This document shows, in pieces, positions 1-4,661 of a DNA stretch of 6,547 nt. This DNA is from Desulfovibrionaceae bacterium UBA3823 (GTDB lineage Bacteria; Desulfobacterota; Desulfovibrionia; Desulfovibrionales; Desulfovibrionaceae): contig DFDR01000021.1 of assembly GCA_002369295.1 (NCBI GenBank), positions 2,023 through 8,569 of the forward strand, written 5' to 3'. Made by a program: the position numbers and the translations under genes. The notes under the pieces were generated by a model. The model saw only the letters and a program-made list of their open reading frames with translations, made no database searches and was not told the DNA's origin. The first letter of the stretch is position 1; each line of letters begins with the position of its first letter.

Positions 1-13
1 CGGCCCCTGCGCC

Positions 14-21
14 AGGAGGAG
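14..21 (+). promoter_or_regulatory. Shine-Dalgarno of the DotA/TraY-like gene
   Basis: AGGAGGAG lies a few bases before the ATG at 24, an almost perfect complement to the 16S rRNA 3' end. It decides the start, because the frame is open upstream to the window edge. No promoter is visible in the 23 upstream bases, so the gene is probably transcribed from further left, likely with other secretion genes. Confidence 0.8.
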
Positions 22-23
22 CA

Positions 24-2582
24 ATGTCCAATACCCCCGAGCTGGCCGAGGTCTCAAGCGACCTCTCCCAGAGCGATCTTTCCGTTCAGCTGCTTGGCAA
101 GGTCTTCGGTTCAGGCTGGGACATGCTTGCCGAGACCCTGGCCGGCGGTGCTTCCGACGGCGCCATGGGCACGCTGGTCTACAGCCTGCTTGCCGTGCTC
201 AACGCCGTCTGCGCCATTGTCGTTGCCTGGATCTGCATTCTGACCACGCTTTCGGCGGCCCTTGGCGCGGCCCAGGACGGCACCGGCCTTGGCGGACGGC
301 GCTTCAGCAGCGCCTGGATTCCGCTTCGGCTCGCCTTTGCCATGGGCGCGGTCACGCCCGTCTTCAACGGCCTCAACGCCATGCAGGTGCTGGTGCTCTC
401 CTGCCTCGGCGCGAGCGTCGGCATTGCCGACAGCATGTGGACCACGGGGCTCGGCTACATCGCCGACGGGGCACCCCCAGCCGCCGTTGGCTCGCCCTCC
501 TCGGCTGCCGGCGCCCTCCGCGTTCTGCCCGTGCTCGTGGAGCACGGCTGCCTGCGCGCCTATCTGGAGTCGGCCGAAGGCTGCGAGTTCGAGCAGAACT
601 CCCGCGGCCAGACGGCAGGCTGGAACGGCGCCGACTACGAGATAAGCTTCGAGCTGCCGGCACCCGCCTTCTGCCGCAATCCTGCCGACGGAAGCATGCG
701 GCGCACCGTGCCGACGGACTTCGGCGACTTCGGCATGATAACGGTAGCCACCCCTTCCAAAGAGGCGTCGGAAGCCCTGGCTCAGGCCATCAGCGGTCCC
801 GTCTACACGGCTGTGCGCGAACGCCTGCACCAGGCCATGGGCACGGGCGCCAGTCCTTCCACCTTCACGCTGGGGCCAGCTCCTGCCCTTGGCCTGCGCG
901 GGCTCGGCGAGCTCTACCAGAGCGCCTGCTCGACGGCGCTCTCCCGAGCCTCTCTCCAGGCGGACAGCGTGCGCAAGGCATCTCTTGCCAGCTTCCGGGA
1001 CTATGCTTCGGCCCAGGGCTGGATGGCGGCCGGCAGCTGGTACTGGACCCTCGCCAAGGCCGGCGCCGATTCCGTGGCTGCCCAGCAGGACGGCACCACG
1101 GCCAGTCCCCCGCAGGCCAGGACGCTGACGGCGCTCATGAACCCTGCCTTTGCCTCGGTTCTGGCGAGAGCCAGCGAGCTTGCCTCGGAGGCCCGCACCC
1201 TGGCGCTGACGGAGCCGGTCCCGCCCAATCCCGTGACCCTCGAGGCCTCGGCCAAGGCGGTTGATCCAGCCGGGGATGCCGGTGGCCAGAGTGCGGCCCA
1301 GCATCTCGCCCGCTTCTTCAAGGGTGCCTGGCAGGCCGTGTCGGAGTTCAAGCTCTCCGAGGCCGAGGCTGGCAAGGGCGCGCTCAGGCTCGTGGCAGGC
1401 AGCGACATCGTCGTCAGCACGGCCAAGGCTGCCCGCAGGCTCATGAACGTCTGCGAGACGGCCTTCGTCGCCTACGTCGGCATGCGCGCAGGCACGATCA
1501 CGGCCTCGAGCTTCCTCGACGGCATCCCCTTCGTGGGCGGGGCCGTGAAGACGGCAGACAGCCTGCTCTCCTTCACCGGCACCATAGCCCTGTGCATCGC
1601 CGGCCCCCTGTGGCTTGTTTCCTGGTTCTACGCCTACGCCGTCCCCATGATCCCCATGGTGGCCTGGTTTACGGCAGTCATAGGCTGGCTGGTGCTCGCC
1701 CTGGAGGCGGTCGTCGCCTGCCCGGTGTGGCTTGTCGGCCACTGCATGCCCGAGGGCGAGGGCTTTGCCGGCGCATCGGCCAGGCAGGGCTACGCGCTCT
1801 TCCTCTCCGTGCTCCTGCGGCCTCTGCTGCTGGTGCTTGCCATGTTTCTCTGCCTCATCGTGCTCAGCGTCTCGGGCTCGCTGGTCGGCGCCCTGCTCGT
1901 GCCCTTCTTTGACGCCCAGACCGGCGTGTTCGAGGTCGAAGGCGGCTTCGGCGCCACGGCTGCCATATCTTCAGTGGTGCTCGTAGGCGCCGTGGTCGGC
2001 ATCGCCACCTGGCGGCTGTTCTCGCTCGTCACCCAGATGCCGGACCGCATCATCCGCTGGGCGGGTCCCCTGCTGGCACACCTGGGCGACGACGGCGCCT
2101 CGCAGAGCGTCCAGCATGCCTCGCGCAGCATGGAGTCGGCGGCCGGAGCTCTGGTGCAGCCCCATGCGGGGCGGGCGAGCCTGGCTTCGTCAGGACGCAT
2201 GGCAGTCACCGCGCTGGCGGGACTTGCCCATGGAGACCAGGCTGGCCAGTCCGGAGCACCCGCCGGAACCAGCCGGGAAATGCTGGCAGCCGGCGCTTCC
2301 GAACACGCCGCAGGATCGCGCTCAGGCGGCCTTGCAGACGGGACGCTCCATGCCGAAGCCGGCGCCCAGGCAGGCTCGCCTTCAGCACCTCAGGCTCCGG
2401 GAGCAGACGGCGGTGCGCCTGACGGTGCCGTCGAGGACAGTCTGGCTCCGGGAGAGGCTGCCCGGCACGCCGAGGCTGCCCCTGAGGACGCAGCAGAGGA
2501 TGACTGGGGGAGCGGCGGCGACGGCCTCGAAGGCATCGGCGTGCGCTTCGGGCAGGATGCGGACAGGAACATGCCCGCATAG
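24..2582 (+). CDS. DotA/TraY-family type IVB secretion / conjugal transfer inner-membrane protein
   Basis: An 852-residue polytopic membrane protein of the DotA (Legionella Icm/Dot) / TraY (IncI plasmid) family, a component of type IVB secretion or conjugation machines in the inner membrane. Hydrophobic segments are seen at about 51-80 and 98-135, then a large presumably periplasmic region (about 140-510) with cysteines at 176, 187, 217 and 302 and an aromatic GW..AGSWYWTLAKA block near 332-346. A cluster of membrane segments follows (515-536, 541-577, 590-627, 644-668). The block PMIPMVAWFTAVIGW with VVACPVWLVGHCMPEGEGFAG and RQGYALFLSVLLRPLLLV (541-605) is what I recognise as the family core. 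Residues about 690-852 form a hydrophilic Ala/Gly/Pro-rich, acidic tail. Length lies between TraY (about 745, from memory) and DotA (about 1050). Start chosen by the strong Shine-Dalgarno. I cannot tell conjugation from effector secretion without the rest of the locus. Confidence 0.85.
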   Translation: MSNTPELAEVSSDLSQSDLSVQLLGKVFGSGWDMLAETLAGGASDGAMGTLVYSLLAVLNAVCAIVVAWICILTTLSAALGAAQDGTGLGGRRFSSAWIPLRLAFAMGAVTPVFNGLNAMQVLVLSCLGASVGIADSMWTTGLGYIADGAPPAAVGSPSSAAGALRVLPVLVEHGCLRAYLESAEGCEFEQNSRGQTAGWNGADYEISFELPAPAFCRNPADGSMRRTVPTDFGDFGMITVATPSKEASEALAQAISGPVYTAVRERLHQAMGTGASPSTFTLGPAPALGLRGLGELYQSACSTALSRASLQADSVRKASLASFRDYASAQGWMAAGSWYWTLAKAGADSVAAQQDGTTASPPQARTLTALMNPAFASVLARASELASEARTLALTEPVPPNPVTLEASAKAVDPAGDAGGQSAAQHLARFFKGAWQAVSEFKLSEAEAGKGALRLVAGSDIVVSTAKAARRLMNVCETAFVAYVGMRAGTITASSFLDGIPFVGGAVKTADSLLSFTGTIALCIAGPLWLVSWFYAYAVPMIPMVAWFTAVIGWLVLALEAVVACPVWLVGHCMPEGEGFAGASARQGYALFLSVLLRPLLLVLAMFLCLIVLSVSGSLVGALLVPFFDAQTGVFEVEGGFGATAAISSVVLVGAVVGIATWRLFSLVTQMPDRIIRWAGPLLAHLGDDGASQSVQHASRSMESAAGALVQPHAGRASLASSGRMAVTALAGLAHGDQAGQSGAPAGTSREMLAAGASEHAAGSRSGGLADGTLHAEAGAQAGSPSAPQAPGADGGAPDGAVEDSLAPGEAARHAEAAPEDAAEDDWGSGGDGLEGIGVRFGQDADRNMPA

Positions 2583-2602
2583 CGCCTGAGGCGATTCTGC
2601 CT

Positions 2603-2716
2603 CGCCCAGACCGGCGTGTTGAGGGCGAGGGTGGTTTCGGCGCCACGGCAGCCATATCCTCAGTAGTGCTCGCAGGCGCCGTGGCACCGCCACCTGGTGG
2701 CTGTTCTCGCTCGTCA
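2603..2716 (+). pseudogene. Fragment of a second dotA/traY-like gene
   Basis: This stretch aligns with 1913-2031 inside the intact gene (codons for about residues 631-669, the last membrane segment). By eye there are about 10 substitutions in 114 aligned bases, plus deletions of 1 and 4 bases that break the frame. Six of the ten substitutions are synonymous third-position changes, so the copy seems to come from a diverged paralogue that was once under selection, rather than from a recent local duplication. Homology ends sharply at 2716, where AT-rich sequence begins. The fragment starts only 20 bases after the intact gene's stop. Confidence 0.85.
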
Positions 2717-2730
2717 TTGTACATTGGCTA

Positions 2731-2790
2731 TTAAGTTTGTCGCACGCCAGTGCAATTTAGTTTGTTATATTTTGCTTTTTGATTTGTCTC
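2731..2790 (+). repeat. AT-rich stretch with three imperfect TTTGT-centred repeats
   Basis: The blocks TTAAGTTTGTCGCAC, TTTAGTTTGTTATAT and TTTGATTTGTCTCAT share a TTWRNTTTGTYNYAY-like core, with TTTGT at 2736, 2761 and 2783 (spacing 25 and 22). The stretch is much richer in A/T than its surroundings and begins just after the break in the dotA-like fragment. It lies directly beside the GC-rich direct repeats at 2805-2883. Such a pair could be a transposon end with transposase sites, or an AT-rich unwinding region beside iterons. No gene is visible here. Confidence 0.5.
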
Positions 2791-2804
2791 ATGCATATTG
2801 CGGC

Positions 2805-2883
2805 GCATAGTGGCCACCGGTGCGCTGGCGAGTGGCCGCGGTGCGCTACATAGTGGCCACCGGTGCGCCACATAGTGGCCACC
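2805..2883 (+). repeat. Four direct repeats of 21-22 bp, core AGTGGCC
   Basis: The core AGTGGCC occurs at 2809, 2831, 2852 and 2874, a spacing of 22, 21 and 22 bases, or two helical turns. Copies 1, 3 and 4 carry CATAGTGGCCACC; copies 1-3 are followed by GGTGCGCY, while copy 4 diverges to CCGCT. Copy 2 is degenerate. The spacing suggests multiple protein-binding sites on one face of the helix. IS21-family elements are known to carry repeated subterminal transposase-binding sequences, and plasmid iterons have similar size and phasing. No istA, istB or rep gene is recognisable nearby, so this would be a remnant. Confidence 0.75.
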
Positions 2884-3090
2884 CCGCTGCGGCCCCAGGA
2901 CAGGTCCGCCGGCCGGCTGGAGCACGGCTTCGTGATTGGAGGGCGAAATTTCTCTTTTCCCGCCACGCAGACGCACCAAGAGTGCCGCACTCGTCGCTCC
3001 CAGGGTAGTGTCAATTTTTTTGTGTCAGATATTTCTCTTCAAGGGGCCGGCAGTGCATAGGAATTGCGTAGCTAGCTGGTCATGCTAACT
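2884..3090. other. Gene-free stretch with a possible insertion-sequence end
   Basis: No supported gene. Short open frames here are poor in recognisable sequence and those over the repeats only translate the repeat. GTGTCA occurs twice (3008-3013 and 3022-3027), separated by an A and seven T's, within GGGTAGTGTCAATTTTTTTG. The layout resembles terminal repeats I associate with IS256-family elements, but no partner inverted copy is present in the window, so at most it is a solitary end. Confidence 0.3.
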
Positions 3091-3165
3091 TCCACGGCTT
3101 CAAGTCGTTTTTGGGTTTGTCTGGGTCTCCAGAACCATAGGGGTTGATTGGGGTTAGGGCTGTCT

Positions 3166-3243
3166 GGGCTTCCACAGCCTCCAGAGGCCGGGTCTCCGTT
3201 GAACGGGCCTCCACAGCCTCCAGGGGCCGGGTCTCCGTTGAAC
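3166..3243. repeat. Tandem repeat, two units of 39 bp, with a degenerate third unit
   Basis: Units 3166-3204 and 3205-3243 differ at only two of 39 positions (both GGGCYTCCACAGCCTCCAG followed by RGGCCGGGTCTCCGTTGAAC). A degenerate related unit is visible at about 3090-3133 (CTTCCACGGCTTCAAG ... GGGTCTCCAGAAC). Thirty-nine bases is 13 codons, so the array stays in frame: on the minus strand it reads STETRPLEAVEA twice, on the plus strand ASTASRGRVSVE twice. Neither reading gives a protein I recognise. It may be the remains of a repeat-containing coding region or a simple minisatellite. Confidence 0.8.
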
Positions 3244-3317
3244 AGGCCAGCGCCAGCAAAGGCATGACCGGAACCGCCACGCTAGCGAAGCGCCCAGGCC
3301 TGCGAAGCGCTCCAGCT

Positions 3318-3436
3318 CTAGCGCGTCTTCGCGCCCAGCCGCTTGAGGGCCTCCTTCACCTTGTACATGAGGGCGTCAGCCCGCTCGAAGACGTCGTGCA
3401 TCTTCTTGTCCTGCCCCTCGCAGTAGTTCGAACGCC
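3318..3436 (-). pseudogene. 3'-end fragment of a second GGDEF-domain gene
   Basis: Positions 3321-3432 match 4668-4779 of the intact permease-GGDEF gene with 7 mismatches in 112 bases by eye. On the minus strand it reads EGQDKKMHDVFERADALMY then KVKEALKRLGAKTR and a TAG stop at 3318-3320, where the intact gene has one further Ala codon. Upstream of about 3432 four bases are missing relative to the intact gene, shifting the frame, and homology stops. The GGDEF motif and nucleotide-binding part are absent, so the fragment cannot be active. It is either a partial duplication or the relic of a paralogue. Confidence 0.88.
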
Positions 3437-3605
3437 GTACTCGAGGGCCACCCATCCGGCCAGGCTCACGGGAGAGTCGATCGGAAGCAAGCCCTTCCTT
3501 GAAAACAGGGGATGGTTCCGCCCGGGATCGAGAGGCTCGAAGCCAAACTTCTCCCTGAAGTCGGGATCAATCGTATAGAGGAAGAGGAGCTTCCTGTGCT
3601 GTTAT
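3437..3605 (-). pseudogene. Unknown coding remnant fused upstream of the GGDEF fragment
   Basis: From 3599 downward one minus-strand frame reads QHRKLLFLYTIDPDFREKFG, EPLDPGRNHPLFSRKG and LLPIDSPVSLAGWVALEYG, with mostly G/C third codon positions typical of coding DNA here. There is no ATG; a TAA lies directly upstream in this frame. In a neighbouring frame an ATA at 3603-3605 follows the purine-rich GGGAAGGGAAG (3608-3617) and begins xTAQEAPLPLYD before a stop. A lost start codon plus a one-base frameshift would explain both readings: the N-terminus of an unidentified protein. I do not recognise the family. The reading joins the GGDEF fragment at about 3436, so the locus is a mosaic. Confidence 0.45.
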
Positions 3606-3652
3606 TCTTCCCTTCCCTTTCGTACCTGTGAAACTCGCGCTAACATATTGAA

Positions 3653-3681
3653 ATTATACAACTGTGTGGAGGCGCTGTCTC
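3653..3681 (-). promoter_or_regulatory. Candidate sigma70 promoter
   Basis: On the minus strand, GAGACA (3676-3681; 4 of 6 matches to TTGACA) and a perfect TATAAT (3653-3658) are separated by exactly 17 bases. It points at the purine-rich site and defective ATA start at 3603-3605 of the unknown remnant, about 50 bases downstream. The genes downstream are broken, so this looks like a surviving promoter without a working gene. Confidence 0.5.
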
Positions 3682-3762
3682 TTCCTTCGAGCCGAAATCC
3701 AGTCATTTCTGGTTTCATGGCCGGGGGTGAAAGTCGATACTTCCATGGCCAGTTAGTGTATA

Positions 3763-4128
3763 TTACGGTCTCCTTGTCCTATCGTTCCGGCGTTCGTGTC
3801 TAACGATGTGTGCGTCGCCAGCTACGGCTCTCACCGTGGCGATGAACGTGAGCAGGATGCCGAGCGTGACTCGTCGGCGTCAGCGAGGGCTTCGGAGCAC
3901 CGCGTGTGGACAACGTCCTTTTCGAGTTCCATACGGTGCTCGTGGTAGATCTCTGCTATCTTGAAGATGCGCTCTGCCCCGTCCTTGATCCTGGCGTTGT
4001 ACCGCTCAAGAGTCTCGGGCGAAGGTAGGCCGCTGAAGATGAGAGCTCTACGCGCGAAGACGCGCCTTGGACGGGGGTTCCGCTGGGAGCGAGCTTCGAA
4101 CTCTTGTCGCCCCCGCCTTAGAACTCAT
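3763..4128 (-). pseudogene. Broken DUF2335-like membrane protein gene
   Basis: A start ATG at 4126-4128 overlaps the TGA of the upstream 74-codon gene (ATGA), and reads MSSKAGATRVRSSLPAEPPS then KARLRA before a TAG. In the next frame, from about 4043, follows LIFSGLPSPETLERYN, AERIFKIAEIYHEHRMELEK and DVV (to about 3917), which I recognise as the DUF2335 signature (FSGPLP.P..L..Y ... GAAERI ... HR..LE). A second shift at about 3860 gives RRVTLGILLTFIATVRAVAG, the start of the usual C-terminal membrane region, ending at TAA 3763-3765. At least two frameshifts are therefore needed, and the second transmembrane segment is missing or degraded. DUF2335 proteins are small predicted membrane proteins of unknown function. 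The family call rests on recollection of the motif. Confidence 0.68.
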
Positions 4129-4349
4129 TGCCCCCCCTTCTCCATGACGCGACGCATGGAGTAGCCAACGGCGTTGAAGTTCCTGAAGAACAGCTCCTCA
4201 ACTCGAAGCGGCTCATCCAGCTTCAGCCTGCGGACAACAGCGTCCACCTTCTTCATGGCTGTGCGCTCGTATGTCGGGGCATCCGTGTCGTAGCAGAAGA
4301 TGCGCTCGTAGAGTCTCTTCAGCTTCGCCTTCATGGGTACCCTAATCAT
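4125..4349 (-). CDS. Small hypothetical protein (74 aa), coupled to the DUF2335-like gene
   Basis: Begins MIRVPMKAKLKRLYERIF and ends RRVMEKGGQ. It is basic, without a signal peptide or membrane segment, and is probably largely helical (for example AMKKVDAVVRRLKL and RVEELFFRNFNAVGYSMRRV). The start is supported by an excellent Shine-Dalgarno seven bases upstream. Its stop overlaps the start of the broken DUF2335-like gene by four bases (ATGA at 4125-4128), a sign of translational coupling, so the two once formed an operon. The frame is also open upstream of the ATG for about 40 codons (including ACPCGQTDVSLNGQTRQ) without a usable start, so a longer ancestral protein is possible. A run of seven C's (4131-4137) near its end is a potential slippage site. 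I do not recognise the family. Confidence 0.6.
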   Translation of the reverse strand: MIRVPMKAKLKRLYERIFCYDTDAPTYERTAMKKVDAVVRRLKLDEPLRVEELFFRNFNAVGYSMRRVMEKGGQ

Positions 4350-4356
4350 CTCGTGA

Positions 4357-4363
4357 CCTCCCT
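4357..4363 (-). promoter_or_regulatory. Shine-Dalgarno of the 74-codon gene
   Basis: Minus-strand AGGGAGG ends seven bases before the ATG at 4347-4349. It is the best ribosome binding site in the 2583-4661 interval and argues that this small frame is, or recently was, translated. Confidence 0.7.
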
Positions 4364-4562
4364 TTGCGCCCCCACCCTGTCGGGTCTGGCCGTTAAGCGA
4401 TACATCCGTCTGCCCGCATGGGCAAGCGGTTTGACGCTTTGGGGTCGCCCCCAGGGTGAACGCATCTTAGACTTCCCCGTCGGTAAAAAGCCTGAGGGCA
4501 TATTCAGGATCAAGGATGAACCGCGGCCGCGTACGACAGTGGCGAGTACCTGCTCAGACTTT
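4364..4562 (-). other. Leader region upstream of the 74-codon gene
   Basis: No complete gene. A weak promoter candidate on the minus strand is TTGCCC, 17 bases, TATCGC (about 4395-4423), within a small inverted repeat around TGCCCATGCGGGCA. One minus-strand frame gives short sensible-looking peptides (FILDPEYALRLFTDGEV, then after a stop DAFTLGATPKRQTACPCGQT), which could be further decayed coding sequence. A 10-base palindrome CGCGGCCGCG lies near 4522-4531. Confidence 0.3.
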
Positions 4563-4627
4563 CCCCGCCTGTGCGGGGTGTCGCGCTCAAGTTGCAAAGG
4601 GCGCTGTGCCCTGCACGGAGCCCTTTG
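4563..4627. other. Two adjacent hairpins, one resembling a type I-E CRISPR repeat core
   Basis: CCCCGC (4563-4568) pairs with GCGGGG (4573-4578) around a CTGT loop. CAAAGGGC (4595-4602) pairs with GCCCTTTG (4620-4627), with an inner GTGC/GCAC pair (4606-4609 and 4613-4616). Together with the stem at 4636-4658 this makes three perfect stems within 96 bases, directly downstream of the permease-GGDEF gene. The region could be a structured 3' untranslated RNA or a small RNA. No second copy of the CRISPR-like hairpin exists here, so there is no array. Confidence 0.45.
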
Positions 4628-4635
4628 ACGAGATG

Positions 4636-4658
4636 GCAGTCCGGGTTTCTCGGACTGC
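4636..4658 (-). terminator. Stem-loop immediately after the permease-GGDEF gene
   Basis: GCAGTCCG (4636-4643) and CGGACTGC (4651-4658) form a perfect 8-bp stem with a 7-base loop, only three bases past the stop codon. No T-tract follows on the minus strand (CATCTCG), so it is not a canonical intrinsic terminator. It could protect the 3' end of the mRNA or act with the following stems. Confidence 0.4.
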
Positions 4659-4661
4659 GGG

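Noticed and set aside
111..1742. A 543-codon open frame on the minus strand inside the DotA/TraY-like gene
   Set aside because: It is antisense to a gene with clear family motifs and a strong ribosome site. Its translation is rich in Arg, Gly and His, as expected from GC-rich codons read backward, and shows no recognisable domain.
2588..2603. Hairpin GAGGC-N6-GCCTC after the DotA/TraY-like stop as an intrinsic terminator
   Set aside because: The stem is only 5 bp, no T-tract follows, and its right arm overlaps the start of the homologous gene fragment.
2731..3014. Short open frames across the AGTGGCC repeats (82 and 85 codons on the minus strand, 62 and 65 on the plus)
   Set aside because: They mainly translate the direct repeats (HYVAHRWPLCSAP-like) and have no supporting ribosome site or family resemblance.
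3144..3578. A 144-codon plus-strand frame across the 39-bp repeat and the GGDEF fragment
   Set aside because: It runs antisense to the GGDEF fragment, which has clear nucleotide homology, and its composition is repeat-driven.
3900..3912. DnaA-box-like TGTGGACAA
   Set aside because: It has one mismatch to the consensus, is a single copy, and lies within the DUF2335-like coding remnant, away from the direct repeats.
4540..4562. RNase P-like motif on the minus strand (GGGGAAAGTCTGAGC)
   Set aside because: It only loosely resembles the conserved GAGGAAAGTCCGGGC and no other conserved RNase P segments are present around it.
4563..4578. A CRISPR array
   Set aside because: Only one hairpin resembling a repeat is present; there are no regularly spaced copies or cas genes in the window.
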